Shown piece by piece: positions 1 through 11,400 of a stretch of DNA of 64,000 nt (position 1 is the first letter of the stretch; every line of letters starts with the position of its first letter). The position numbers and the translations under genes are program-made. This stretch comes from Congeria kusceri. Lineage: Eukaryota > Mollusca > Bivalvia > Myida > Dreissenidae. The notes below the pieces were generated by a model. It saw only the letters and a list, made by a program, of their open reading frames with translations. It searched no databases and was not told the origin of the DNA. Where the stretch lies: the NCBI GenBank assembly GCA_027627225.1, contig CM051034.1:15980980-16044979 (forward strand), read 5' to 3'.

Positions 1-427
1 GCTCCTATTCTAATTAAAATTTCATTGACAATGTTTTAAACGTCTAGCAATATACGTTCGTTTGCATATTGGAAATTTCACACGTTCTCATTGGATTACT
101 TTTTGGCTGTAGTAAAATAGATTTTATTGACGCGTTGGTGCAAACATCATTTGTGAAATAGTGAGTTCATTGCCGTGTATTAAATATTTGTGTTAGAAAC
201 TCATGCGTACACAAGCGGGAATCTGACATTGACATTTATGGCACCTTTTTAGTAGAGTTCACGTCCAAAAACGTGCTACCAAGATATTATCTATCAAGTT
301 TTGATTTGGGCGATAGTTTGCATTTTACTTTGCAAACTGTTTGTGGTTATAACAACAGCATGATTTGTTGGCTAGGTGAATGTAATTATCTAGACTAGTT
401 CATCAACAAAATTAATTTTGCTTTTTA

Positions 428-1655
428 GCTCAACTTTTTGAAGAAAAGGCAAGCTATTCTACTCGCCCCGGCGTTGGCGTCCGATCTAGGTTAAAGTTTT
501 TCGGAAAGCTAGTTTCTCAGGAATGGCTTGAGGGATTTCATTCAAACTTAGAACACTTATTATTCCCTTTATTAAAATGAACTCATTCAATTCAAATTCA
601 TTTTCAATTTCATTCAAACTTAAAACATTTATTACCAACATTAAATTGAACCTATAGGCCAAGTTTGGTAAATCTAGTTTGAAATTTGTCAAAATTATGG
701 GCCTTTTTACACTTAAAGATTTTACATATAAGCTATATTGACAGGTTCAAGTTTTTTGGTAAGCTGTTTCTCAGGAATGGCTTGAGGGATTTCATTCAAA
801 CTTAGAACACTTATTATTCCATATATTAAAATGAACTCATAGGCCAATTTTGATAACTCTAGTTTGAAATTTGTCAAAATTACGGGCCTTTTTACACTTA
901 AATTTTTTAAATATAAACACATTGGCCAGGTTAGTTTTTCGGTAAGCTAGTTTCTCTACTTTTGTTTACGCTCTCTAACTCATGAATGGATTAAGCTATT
1001 GTAATGAAACTTCAAACATAAGTACCTATAGCGAGACCTCGCTTGGGATTTCTTATGGGGTGGGTCGGGTCAAGGTGAAGGTCACTAGAAATAGAAAAAC
1101 GGTTTCCGGTTAATAACATGATAACGCATTGAGGTATTTTTATGAAACTTAATACATAAATACCTTATATCAAGACATAGCTTGGGATTGCATATGGGGT
1201 GGGTGGAGTCAAGGTCACTGTTACTAAAAATAAAAAAAAATGTTTCTGCTCAATAACTTGAGAACGCATTGAGGTATTTTAATGAAACTTTATAGATACA
1301 TACGTTATATCAAGACCTCACTTTGAATTGCATATGGGGTGGGTGGGGTCAAGGTCACTGTTACTAAAAATTGAAAAACTGTTTCTGCTCAATAACTTGA
1401 GAACGCATTGAGATATTTAATGAAACTTAATACATAAATACCTTATATCGAGACCTCGCTTTAGATGGCATATGGGGTGGGTGGGGTCAAGGTCATAGCC
1501 ATCATTACTAAAATTTTTATTGATGTGCTGACTTCTCGTTCGAAAAATTTGGTTTTCATGGAATTTCCATATTTCTTGTTTTAGTAAAAAAATGCCAGTA
1601 ACTCTAACAAGCACAAGAAAAGTTGAGCGCGCTGTCCTCCGACAGCTCTTGTTTA
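428..1655 (+). mobile_element. Repeat-cored non-autonomous element (pearl/HINE-like), copy 1
   Basis: It begins with AGCTCAACTTTTTGAAGAAA, followed by a CCCCGGCGTTGGCGTC stretch. It ends with AAAGTTGAGCGCGCTGTC and a CTCC-looped GACAGC hairpin before CTTGTTTAG. The ends form a ~12 bp inverted repeat (GCTCAACTTTT). The body holds duplicated ~236 bp segments (about 500-960) and four or more ~125-130 bp tandem repeats (966-1505). This layout fits bivalve pearl elements or Helentron-associated elements: subterminal inverted repeats, 3' hairpin and minisatellite core. No transposase or Rep protein is visible. Family assignment is inference. Confidence 0.65.
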
Positions 1656-1875
1656 GCCTTAGTCTTTATCCAAGTGCATGAGTCCTTTTAAAAAAAGGAA
1701 GTGATGGGAACAGTGCATAGATAATTCGTCTTGGGTGTAGTCAAATTTAGATCTACACATTAGTTGAAAGGTAAGTCGAATATAAACATACATTAGATAA
1801 ACTCTAAATAACTTCTAAGCGACAAAAAACGCATAGTATGGTGTATATGTACTTGTATATTTGAGATGATTTTGT

Positions 1876-2090
1876 GTGTCGATATTATCCGAAACGTGTC
1901 GGTATTACCCGCCTGACAGTGAACAGATAAGTTGTCATATTAATAACATTGGTCGACAATGATTTTCCCATTCATTAGTAAAAATATCAAGTCAAAACGG
2001 CTACACACTACGTTATTTATTTTCTTAGCGGGTAATATCGACACTGAAAGACAAAATCTGTTTCACGTCTTTAAGTGTCAATACTACCCG
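1876..2090. repeat. Four copies of a 16 bp motif, partly inverted (GTGTCGATATTACCCG-like)
   Basis: Occurrences are at 1876 and 1896 (+), 2029-2044 (reverse complement) and 2075 (+). Matching clusters lie at 14893-15107, 27915-28129 and 40935-41149. Copy 4 is nearest the shared consensus. It may be the remains of a foldback element in the intron before exon a. Confidence 0.6.
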
Positions 2091-2278
2091 ACATTATTCT
2101 ATTACCAAAAAGAACTTATGTGAAGAAATTGAGGGTTTGAGGTGCCCAAGATGCACTCAGGTCATGTTTAGAGCTGGAACCTTTATAAAGTTACTGAAAA
2201 TCCAAACAGATAGACAATGCTATTGCAATATGTCTAATTGAGCATTTATTAGTGAACTAAATTAATTTTTAATTTCAG

Positions 2279-2407
2279 AGAAAGCCTACGACAATCCTTG
2301 TACTGCTGACCTGGAATGCAGGACCACTGGCGCAAAGTGCCTAAACCAGAAATGTGCATGTGAAGCCGCCAGTTTCCATGACTCCCAGGCCGACAAATGT
2401 GTTCAAA
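2279..2407 (+). CDS. Exon 1a: six-Cys EB/EGF-like module
   Basis: 129 bp, phase 1-1, between a TTTCAG acceptor and a GTATGC donor. Cysteine gaps are 5-6-4-1-12, and the module ends in a SFHDSQADKC stretch. It is closely related to exons 1c and 1f; the introns on both sides also resemble those around 1f, which points to block duplication. It is the first exon of this unit visible in the window; the 2.3 kb upstream is intron with a mobile element. Confidence 0.87.
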
Positions 2408-5400
2408 GTATGCATGAATTCTCAAAGGCCCCTTAACTCACACCATGTAACAAAATACTAATGTACGATGTGCTAGTTTGTCTTTCTTTCGTGAAACCTT
2501 TGAATTTACATTTTTCCTTAAAACTTGAATAAATCTTGGGCTGCAATAACTATTACAGATAATAAAAACCTGAGTTTGTAAAAAAATAATTCTTAAAATT
2601 GTTTACGCCTCCCCCCCCCCCAGAATATGCCAATGGTGAGGCATGCAGCAGTGTAGACCAGTGTTTGGCATCAAACGCTGTGTGTGAGGACGATGGAAAC
2701 AACAAGAAGACCTGTCACTGCAGCAACACGGATTTCCTGTTTGGAACTGCCTGCGTTGCAAGTAAGAGATATATAATTTTATATGTATATAAAGTCAAAA
2801 CAGATATCTTTTTAACCAAATTTTTTGAATTTTTTTTTCGGTTATATCATTGGGGTATGTTGTTGGTCGGGCGGTGTGGCGGCGTCAATTTATAATTTCC
2901 GCTCTCTAACTCGAGAATGGATTGAGGTATTTTAATGAAACTTCATACATAGATACCTTATATCGAGACCGCGCTTGGGATTGCATATGGGGTGGGTGGA
3001 GTCAAGGTCACCGTTACTAACAGTAGAAAAACAGTTTCCGCTCAATAACTTAAGAAGGGGTCGAGATATTTTAATGAAACTTCATACATAGATACTTTAT
3101 ACTAAGACCTCGCTTGGGTCTGCATATAGGGTGGGTGGGGTCAAGGTCAAGGTCACTGTTACTAAAAATACAAAAACGGTTTCTGCTCAATAATTTGAGA
3201 ACGCATTGGGATATTTTAATGAAACTTCATTCATAGATACCTTGTAACGAGACCTCGCCAAGGAATGCATATGGCACCCAGATCTTTCTTTCATGATTGT
3301 GCTGACTTTTATGCATTTCATTTGAAAATGTTTGTTTTCTTGGAATTTCCACGTTTCTTTTTTTATTTTTTGTAAACAACTCACATTCATTATATATATG
3401 AAATATAAACAAACACTTTAAATGGACCAGCCTTATTAAAGTTTTGCATATTATTAGTACACCTTGTTTCTATAATGTCTACGTTATATATTTGTATATA
3501 AAATTTGCATCTGTACTTGTTGATTTGTATTTTCTCAACATATCATGTGTACATTTTTAGAGAAAGCCCATGGAAGTGCTTGTACTGTTGACACAGAATG
3601 TCTCACCACCGGAGCCAAGTGCCTCAACCTGAAATGTGCCTGTGAAGCCGCCAGTTTCCATGACTCCCAGGCCAACAAATGTGAACCAAGTAAGTGAATG
3701 CATTCTCATTTAATAAAGTGCTAATTTTCGGAACTTCAGGAATCGATGTAGGATTTCAATTGTATTCAAATGCGTTCAAAATTGTTATGACATTGTTAAA
3801 CACAATTGGTGATTAGTGATACTGGTAGTGTGAAAAAATATGTTCATTTTCTTAAAATCAGTGCTGTGTATTCTTAAGTTAAATCCTATTTAGATTTCTT
3901 CATTGTATTAAAAGTCTTGGGCTAAATCAAGTCAATCAACACTGTTTTTTGGGTAGACCCAGTACTTGATATAAATTAGAAAAATCACTTGTATGCAAAT
4001 AGTCACCACATTATCCACTGGCAATCCATCACTGCAAATTTTGTTATGACAATCACAAATGACTTAAAGACAAAAAACAAGTATCTCTAGTTCATAAATA
4101 TAGCCATATACATGGTTTTGGTTAAATTACTCGATAAACTATGTTACTGTAAAGATTATTTGCGCCCATGGAAGTTTGGACTTAAGCTTCCAACATTGCT
4201 ATAAAAGGTTGTACATCCATTTAAACTATATACCACGCTAATTTAAACAGAATTTGCTAATGGAGAGACATGCAGCAGTGCGGACCAGTGTTCAGTGACT
4301 GGGGCTGTCTGTGAGGTGGGGACAGGAAGTGGGAAAATCTGTCGGTGTTCTGACACAAACTACCTTTCGGGAACTTCCTGCGCTGCTAGTATGTATAATT
4401 ACCTGATCACCTATATAAATGCTTTATCGTCATTTTTCACTATTTCATTATTGATACGACTGTTCCCGGTAGATAGGAACTGTTACCAGGAAATAGTTTT
4501 GACTGTTTTCGGAATGCGCCTGTGTTTACCCACAAATTATTTATAGACAAAACAAATTTACTCTCTGCAATTTTCTGTCGCTGTTCGTGAACAATGGAAA
4601 ATACAGAACTTTCCGATACAGTGTACAGTTACGACCATCTACGGGAATTGACGAACATTAAAAAACAACAAATCACAAATGACATTTTACGTCATGTAAA
4701 CAATGATTTTAGCGAAATGAATTGTGTAATGTTGATGTAATTATATGTGTCATTTACGACCATGTCAAAACATTATCTTCAAGTGGTTATGTGATGGAGT
4801 GTTCGGTGGATGTTATTGTGTAATTTTTTTGTGTGTTGGGTTAAATAAGAAATCACCATCGCTGTATGTTAATCTGTTTTGCCTTTTATTTAACGAGGGT
4901 GAATTTGAATAATAATTGTCGATTGTGATGAAACAGCAGTAAACTTTTGTGGTTTGTTTGTTTCTGGATATGTTGAAATTTCCTGAAGAAATGCTGTAGG
5001 CCACCAGATTTTCTGAACTGTCAGTTAAACATTAACTTCTTTATAGATGTTTCGCCATATATTTACACAAAAGTTCAAGTCATAGAATAAATCCATACGT
5101 CCATTTTCTAGATCTAGTTCTACTAAACTTCAGCTGGTCCAGTTACATAAAAATATTATGTCATAAAACATTATTATATAATTGACATTTTAATATGATG
5201 CACATTGAAAAATATTAATGATATTTTAAATCACTTTTGAATGCTTGTATTTGTGCTCTTTTTTTTCTTGACTATTGGACCATCTTGAGTTCAGTAACTT
5301 TAATAAAAAAACATCAGTTAATGAAAGTGTTCACATGGGTGTTTGGGAACAGTCAAAACTGTTGGCCGTTGGTGTCGGGATGGCAATTTGAACTATTTTC

Positions 5401-8400
5401 CTCTGCCCAGAACTCTCGGGAAACAGTTCAAACAGTCAACCATCCACCTTGGGCCTACAGTTTTGACTGTTCCCTAAACACCCATGTGATAACAGTATAC
5501 TATTCATGGTGTAAATAATTTAGCTAACAACAGCAAATATTAGGTTGTTATTAACAGCAGTAAGCATTATCAGAATAAATTCAAAAAAATAACATTAAAA
5601 ATAACAACATCAGGTATCTTATGATTGATCAAATGACAGGATTTAATGACAATATGTTTACTATAGCCATTGATAATTTCAGATCGAGATGTCTTGTATG
5701 AACATCTGTATTAAGTGTTTGTCGTAGATTATATTGAATAGGCATTGTTATGAATCAGTTAAAGTGGTACGGTTTATTACATTCGTTTTATGCAGGTATC
5801 TAAACTGATTTTGAAATGACCCCTTTCTAAGTGCATTTAACATGTCAAACAATTGCAGCATATGCATCAGAGACACATATAAATCATCTAAATTTTTCAG
5901 TTAATAACAGTTAGACGTTTTAGGCCCACTCTTGGTCTTGTTTATTGCACCAACAGAAATTGACCTCGGTGCGTCCTGTGATGCCATCCTCTCTGTGTCA
6001 CAATGCCTATACAAGGACGCAGTGTGTGTGGGATCACCGTCGGTCTGCATGTGCCCAGACAGTAAATATGCTGACATCGCTACCAAACAGTGTCTTCCAA
6101 GTGAGTAATCTGTTTTATTTGTTGTTTTAAAGCATAAATCGATGCACCAGTGTTTGTTGATTTATGATGATTTATGATTCATCTTATTTGCCGTTTGAAT
6201 GTTTTGGATCCATAAACAGTACAAGAGTTGTCAAAAGCTTATTGTTTGTTTGCTCTATTTATATTGAAATGTTAACAGATACCTATTACCAAAAATAATG
6301 TTTAGAGCTTGAACTTTTATAAAGTTACTTACTATCCAAACCTATATGCAATTGCACTGTAACTAATTGAGGATTTGTATTGATTTCAGAGAAAGCCTAC
6401 GACAGTGCCTGTACTGCTAACCTGGAATGCAGGACCACCAGAGCAAAGTGCCTCAACCAGAAATGTGGATGTGAAGCCGCCAGTTTCCATGACTCCCAGG
6501 CCGACAAATGTGAACCAAGTATGCATGAATTTGCAAAGAGCTCATCACTCACATCCATACAAGATGAAGCTTTTTTTCTTTAAACAGCTGTACCAGTGTC
6601 TTTCTTTTGAAAAGTACATTTTCCTACAAACGTACAAAAAAATTGGACTGTAAAGTTTAATACAAATCGAAGGTTGAATGTGAAACTGGTGCATGTGCTT
6701 CACATTTCTATATCAGATACACTAGTTTTGCATTAAACCCTCAAAATAATAAAAAACGTGATTACCAAACAAAAATTGTGTTGATTTTTTGTTTCAATTT
6801 ATACACCTGTTTCTCCAGAATATGCTAATGGTGATGCATGCAGCAATGCAGACCAGTGTTTGGCATCAGACGCTGTGTGTGAGGTCGATGGAAACAACAA
6901 GAAGACTTGTCATTGCAGCGACACAGATTACCTGTTGGAAACTGCTTGCGTTGCAAGTAAGTCACAGTTTGTGAGACAGCTACATAGTTTGTCTCGTCTT
7001 GTTATTACCAAAGCGTATGAAGATGCTAGTACTTTATTAACCACTCTTTGTTGTTTTTTCTGTGTATTTGGGCAGTATTTATGTAAATGTTATTGCCTTT
7101 AAGTCGCAGTTGTGTAATGGATATGAAGTTGGAGTTTGTCGGAATAGGAAATTGTGAATTTGATCCTCGCCCAAAACGTGATCAACAAGAGGTCTGTGAT
7201 CTATGAAATATTTTAGCTGAATTTGATTGCATATCTATATAAACTCAAGCCTGCAGGCCAGTCTTCCCATATACAGTGTATGCATTGTGATATCAAGTAT
7301 TTTCTTATTCCACCAACAGAAATTAACATCAGTGCACCATGTAATGCCAGCCTGTTTACGTCACAATGTCTGTACAATGATGCAGTGTGTATGGGATCAT
7401 CACCGGTCTGTGCATGTCCTGATAGCAGATATGCTGACATCGCCACCAAACAATGTCTTCCAAGTAAGTAATTGTCTCTTTGAGCATCATTTTGTACACA
7501 ATTTCTACTTATGCGTAAAAAAAAATATGTTTGTTTCAGGTAACCCGACCTACCCTAAAAAAATGACATTTTATTGGGTTTGTCAGATTAATTTTTGTTT
7601 TATTTACCTTTTTCAATAATTAAATATGTTTTGGATAAATAATTGTTTTGTTTTGATAGTATCCACTTATAAACAATGTTTAAGGGTATTACTGATATGT
7701 TTTGAATATTTATTCAGTTTTAGAATCTTCAAGTTGACCATTTACCAAAAATAAAATATAAAAATTGTTGGGATTAGATTTTATTCAGTTATGGGTGTAA
7801 TTGAAAATATTCACAATGTCTTTAATTTGAAATATTCAGTCACATATATCGAGAGTAACTGGTTCATGATGTAATAACAAATAGTTTGTTTGTGTTCCAG
7901 AACAAGTGTTTGAAACATCTAACAGTGACCCATATTTGTTCTATAGCAAACAACAAACCTACAGCAATAAAGCTGGAGTTTTATATTTACAATAATCATT
8001 ATTTCAGAACCAGGACCAGGTCAGGCCTGTTCGGACTCAAAGCCCTGTCTATATGCCAACTCTGTCTGCTCAGGCACCTGCCAGTGTTCAGGCAGCATGT
8101 TCCAGGATGACGCAACGAAATCATGCAAAGATAGTGAGAACAGAATGCTTTTAAAAAATTTCATGAAATTGTTGCATTGGTGAAAACGCAGAAATGGTCT
8201 GTTTGTTTCTCTTAACGCATTGATATGCATTTAATCCATTTTACTGAATGTATTTTTTTTTAACCTATAGTTGTCAAAGTGTGACAAGAATGATTGAATG
8301 GCGTAAGTTTAGATGGAAATATAATGCTTTGACAGTATTGTTTACCTGTAATTAATTAATATATAATTTTTTTTTTAATTCCATATGAGACCTTTTGAGT

Positions 8401-11400
8401 AACAATGGACAAATTGTTGGGATAAGATTTTATTCAGTTATGGGTGTAATTGAAAATAATCACAATGTCTTTAATTTGAAATATTCAATCACATATATCA
8501 AATATGTGTTTGTATGTATTGCTAGCTTTTCTGTGCTGCTTATAAATCAAAATCATAATTATCGAATGGTTGTGTTTTTCAACTGCAGAGATACAGAATG
8601 GTGCTGCATGTACCGCGGCCTACCAGTGTGCAGTGACAGGTGCCAGCTGTATGTCCGAGACCCAGGGTGGAAGTAAAGTGTGTATGTGTACCAGCACACA
8701 GTTCCTATATACCATTGGCAACCGATGTGCAGACAGTATGTTGACCAGACATCAGTGTCTTATTCCGTATTAAATATTGAATAAAAATCAGCATACAAAA
8801 CATGATTTAATATTTATTTGTAGAACAAAAAGTCTACAGAGAGTTGCTGTCTTGCTGCATATGAATGTGAAAACAATAAAATCATAAATCATTAATGATG
8901 CTGTTACTGTATATGGCATTTTCTTCGAATCTATATATCTGGAAAATATGTATTTAACTACAAACTTTAATACGGGTAATTTGCTTTTCCAACAATATAA
9001 TTTATTTTGAATGCTGTACTTTTATCAGTTTTATTTTTCCACAAAAATTTGACTGCATCTAAACTTCAGTGTGTATGTTTGTTTATTTATATCAGAGACC
9101 AGCGATGGCGCCTGCCAGTCAGATGGGGATTGTTTGTACACTGGCGCCATCTGTGTGTCCAATCAGTGCACATGTCCATCTTCTAAGTACCCGAATGCAA
9201 CTGCCTCTGAATGCCAGAACAGTATGAATTTCAGTTTAATAAAATAGATTAATAATTTTTCTGTTATCTAAGTCAACATTGGTTTTACACAAAATATGAA
9301 CAAAAACTGTATTAGAAAATCTTATAATTTTGAAATTTTAAGGTCCCAACATTTATTGGAACATAACTTGTTGAATTCTTGTCAAGAAATATTCTGTTAA
9401 CAATGGCTGTTGATTATTTGGAGATTATTGTGTTCTTTATTTTAAGGAAATCCATATTTTACAATACAATTGTGAACAGTTTTTAGTATGGTTATACTAC
9501 ATGCATTGGTTGTCAGGCCTAAAACAAATTTCTTTGTTTCGGGCAACCCGATGCAACCTTGCGAAATCCCCCAACCTTTACGTTTTTAGCGACGAATGTT
9601 TTTCGTGAAATCCGTATTTGTCAGATTTGAGATAATTTTCAATGTATTTTTTACCATAATGTGTCTTTAAAAAAAGGTAAAAGAAACTCAACTCAAACCC
9701 AACCCTACCTAACTTTTTTGGAGACCGTTTCCCAAAACACTATTTTTTTCGGCCTCATTATGCAAGTTTTTTTACCCTTGTTTCATCAGAGGTGAACAAC
9801 GGGGAGTCCTGTGTGGACTCAAAGCAGTGTGCAGTCCAGGGTGCTGTATGTAACAACGGCATGTGCAGCTGTGAAGCTACAGCATACCTGGAGGGGTCAA
9901 CTTGCCTGCATAGTGAGTGGTGGCCTTATATATTTGACTTCCTATTCAATTATACTTGAACATTTGTTTCCGTTAAAGAAGCTTTTCCAGGCTTTGCAAA
10001 TGTTACATTTTGGAATGAAAGCGAACAAGAACTTCCAATTGAATGGAATATTATAGTGCATTTTACAGTAAAATGGGAAATTTTACTTTATCGTAAGTAC
10101 ATAACAGTCCTCTGTCAAAAAGCCTTATAGGTGTAACAGTTAGTTGATATTTATAAATTTCTATATATTATTTTTGAAATAACTGTAGTTACAAACTTGA
10201 AATGTCAGTAAACCTATTACAGAGAAAGCAAACGGGGAGCAATGCTCACAGACCGTGCAGTGCCTGTTCACTGATGCTGTATGCCTCGACAAGGCCGGAA
10301 CAAAGACGTGTGCATGTCCAGATAACAGATATCTGCTGGCTAACGGCCAACAGTGCCTCAGCAGTAAGTGTCGGGACATATCACTTTCATATAGCTTTTA
10401 ATTAATGGAAAATAATGTTGTGAATTTCAAAGTGTCAGACTGTTATAGTTATTGTGTGATGTTTTGTTAATATGGTTTGCTTAAAAATAGCATTTTCTAA
10501 CATTAATAAATTAATACATGATACTAATGTGATAAGTCTTTCATCTAATGAACAGTGTATGGTTAATAAAGCATACAATGATCAGTTCTTAATCATCGGT
10601 GATTTGTTTTGTTCACAGAGAAGTCATATGGGACAGCCTGTCAAGATGTCAGTGAGTGTTTGACAGTCGGAGCAGAGTGTAGGGTAACCTGCTCATGCCC
10701 ATCCCTGTTTTACCATGATGCTAATACTGACCGCTGTGTTGCAAGTATGTGTTATATTTTTAGTTGATATGTGTTAGGTTAGAAACCAGTAAATCAAATT
10801 CCCATAGGGCCCCATTGTAAAATAGCAAAATCTCCTGGCATCTTTTGCCACTTTCTTTTGATTCAGATGTTCTAAGTCTGTTCTCTTTGGAAAGATGTTT
10901 CTCTCTGCTTACAAAATTTAAAATAAAAAAGAAATGTTATGCTACTTCTAAGAAAATGCATCTTCACTTGATTATATGACTATAGTCATCCGTAAGAAAC
11001 TCGGAATGCAGTCGCGATTTTGACAAAAGCACATGTTGTCTATACCTAAACTGCTGAACTTTCAAATTTCGAGTAATTCGGTGTCGATACAAATCAACAT
11101 GCACAGGAGTCATGTCGCGTTCAGGAAATAACCATTTAAATCAGTATCCATTATGTAAAATGTGTCTTTAAACAGAAGAAAAAACAAACTATTTAATATA
11201 TTCCCAACTATGTACTGGAATCTAACCTGTTAACTAGATTCAAATCGTTTCTCAAATCATGCCTTACAGCATAACCTAACGATAATAAACTTAGACAACT
11301 TTTAGAAGTGCTATGGAAGATAGCCTTAAATATTAAGCATCAGACTTAACATATGTTCGTTGCAAGAATTATAATATCTTTATTTAGTTAGTCATGGTTT

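Noticed and set aside
486..922. Two minus-strand open frames of 66-68 residues with shared ISVLSLNEIPQAIPEK stretches
   Set aside because: They lie in a duplicated ~236 bp segment inside a non-coding mobile element, which explains the shared peptide; no supporting start context, splice pattern or codon signal.
966..1505. Regularly spaced repeats considered as a CRISPR array
   Set aside because: The whole ~125-130 bp unit is repeated with no unique spacers, and the DNA is clearly eukaryotic.
5237..5518. Open frame of 93 residues repeated in every unit
   Set aside because: It spans the 157 bp hairpin element in intron d-e and has no protein-like features.
7227..7619. Plus-strand open frame of 130 residues, the second longest in the unit
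   Set aside because: It runs in a different frame across exon h and into both introns; the true frame is set by the six-Cys pattern and splice sites.
7911..7975. Possible extra exon between h and i (after TTCCAG)
   Set aside because: No six-Cys pattern, no suitable donor in phase 1, and the stretch contains no module-like sequence.
8770..8800. AATAAA words as possible polyadenylation sites between exons
   Set aside because: They occur in several AT-rich introns and are followed by further in-frame exons with good splice sites, so I do not read them as gene ends.
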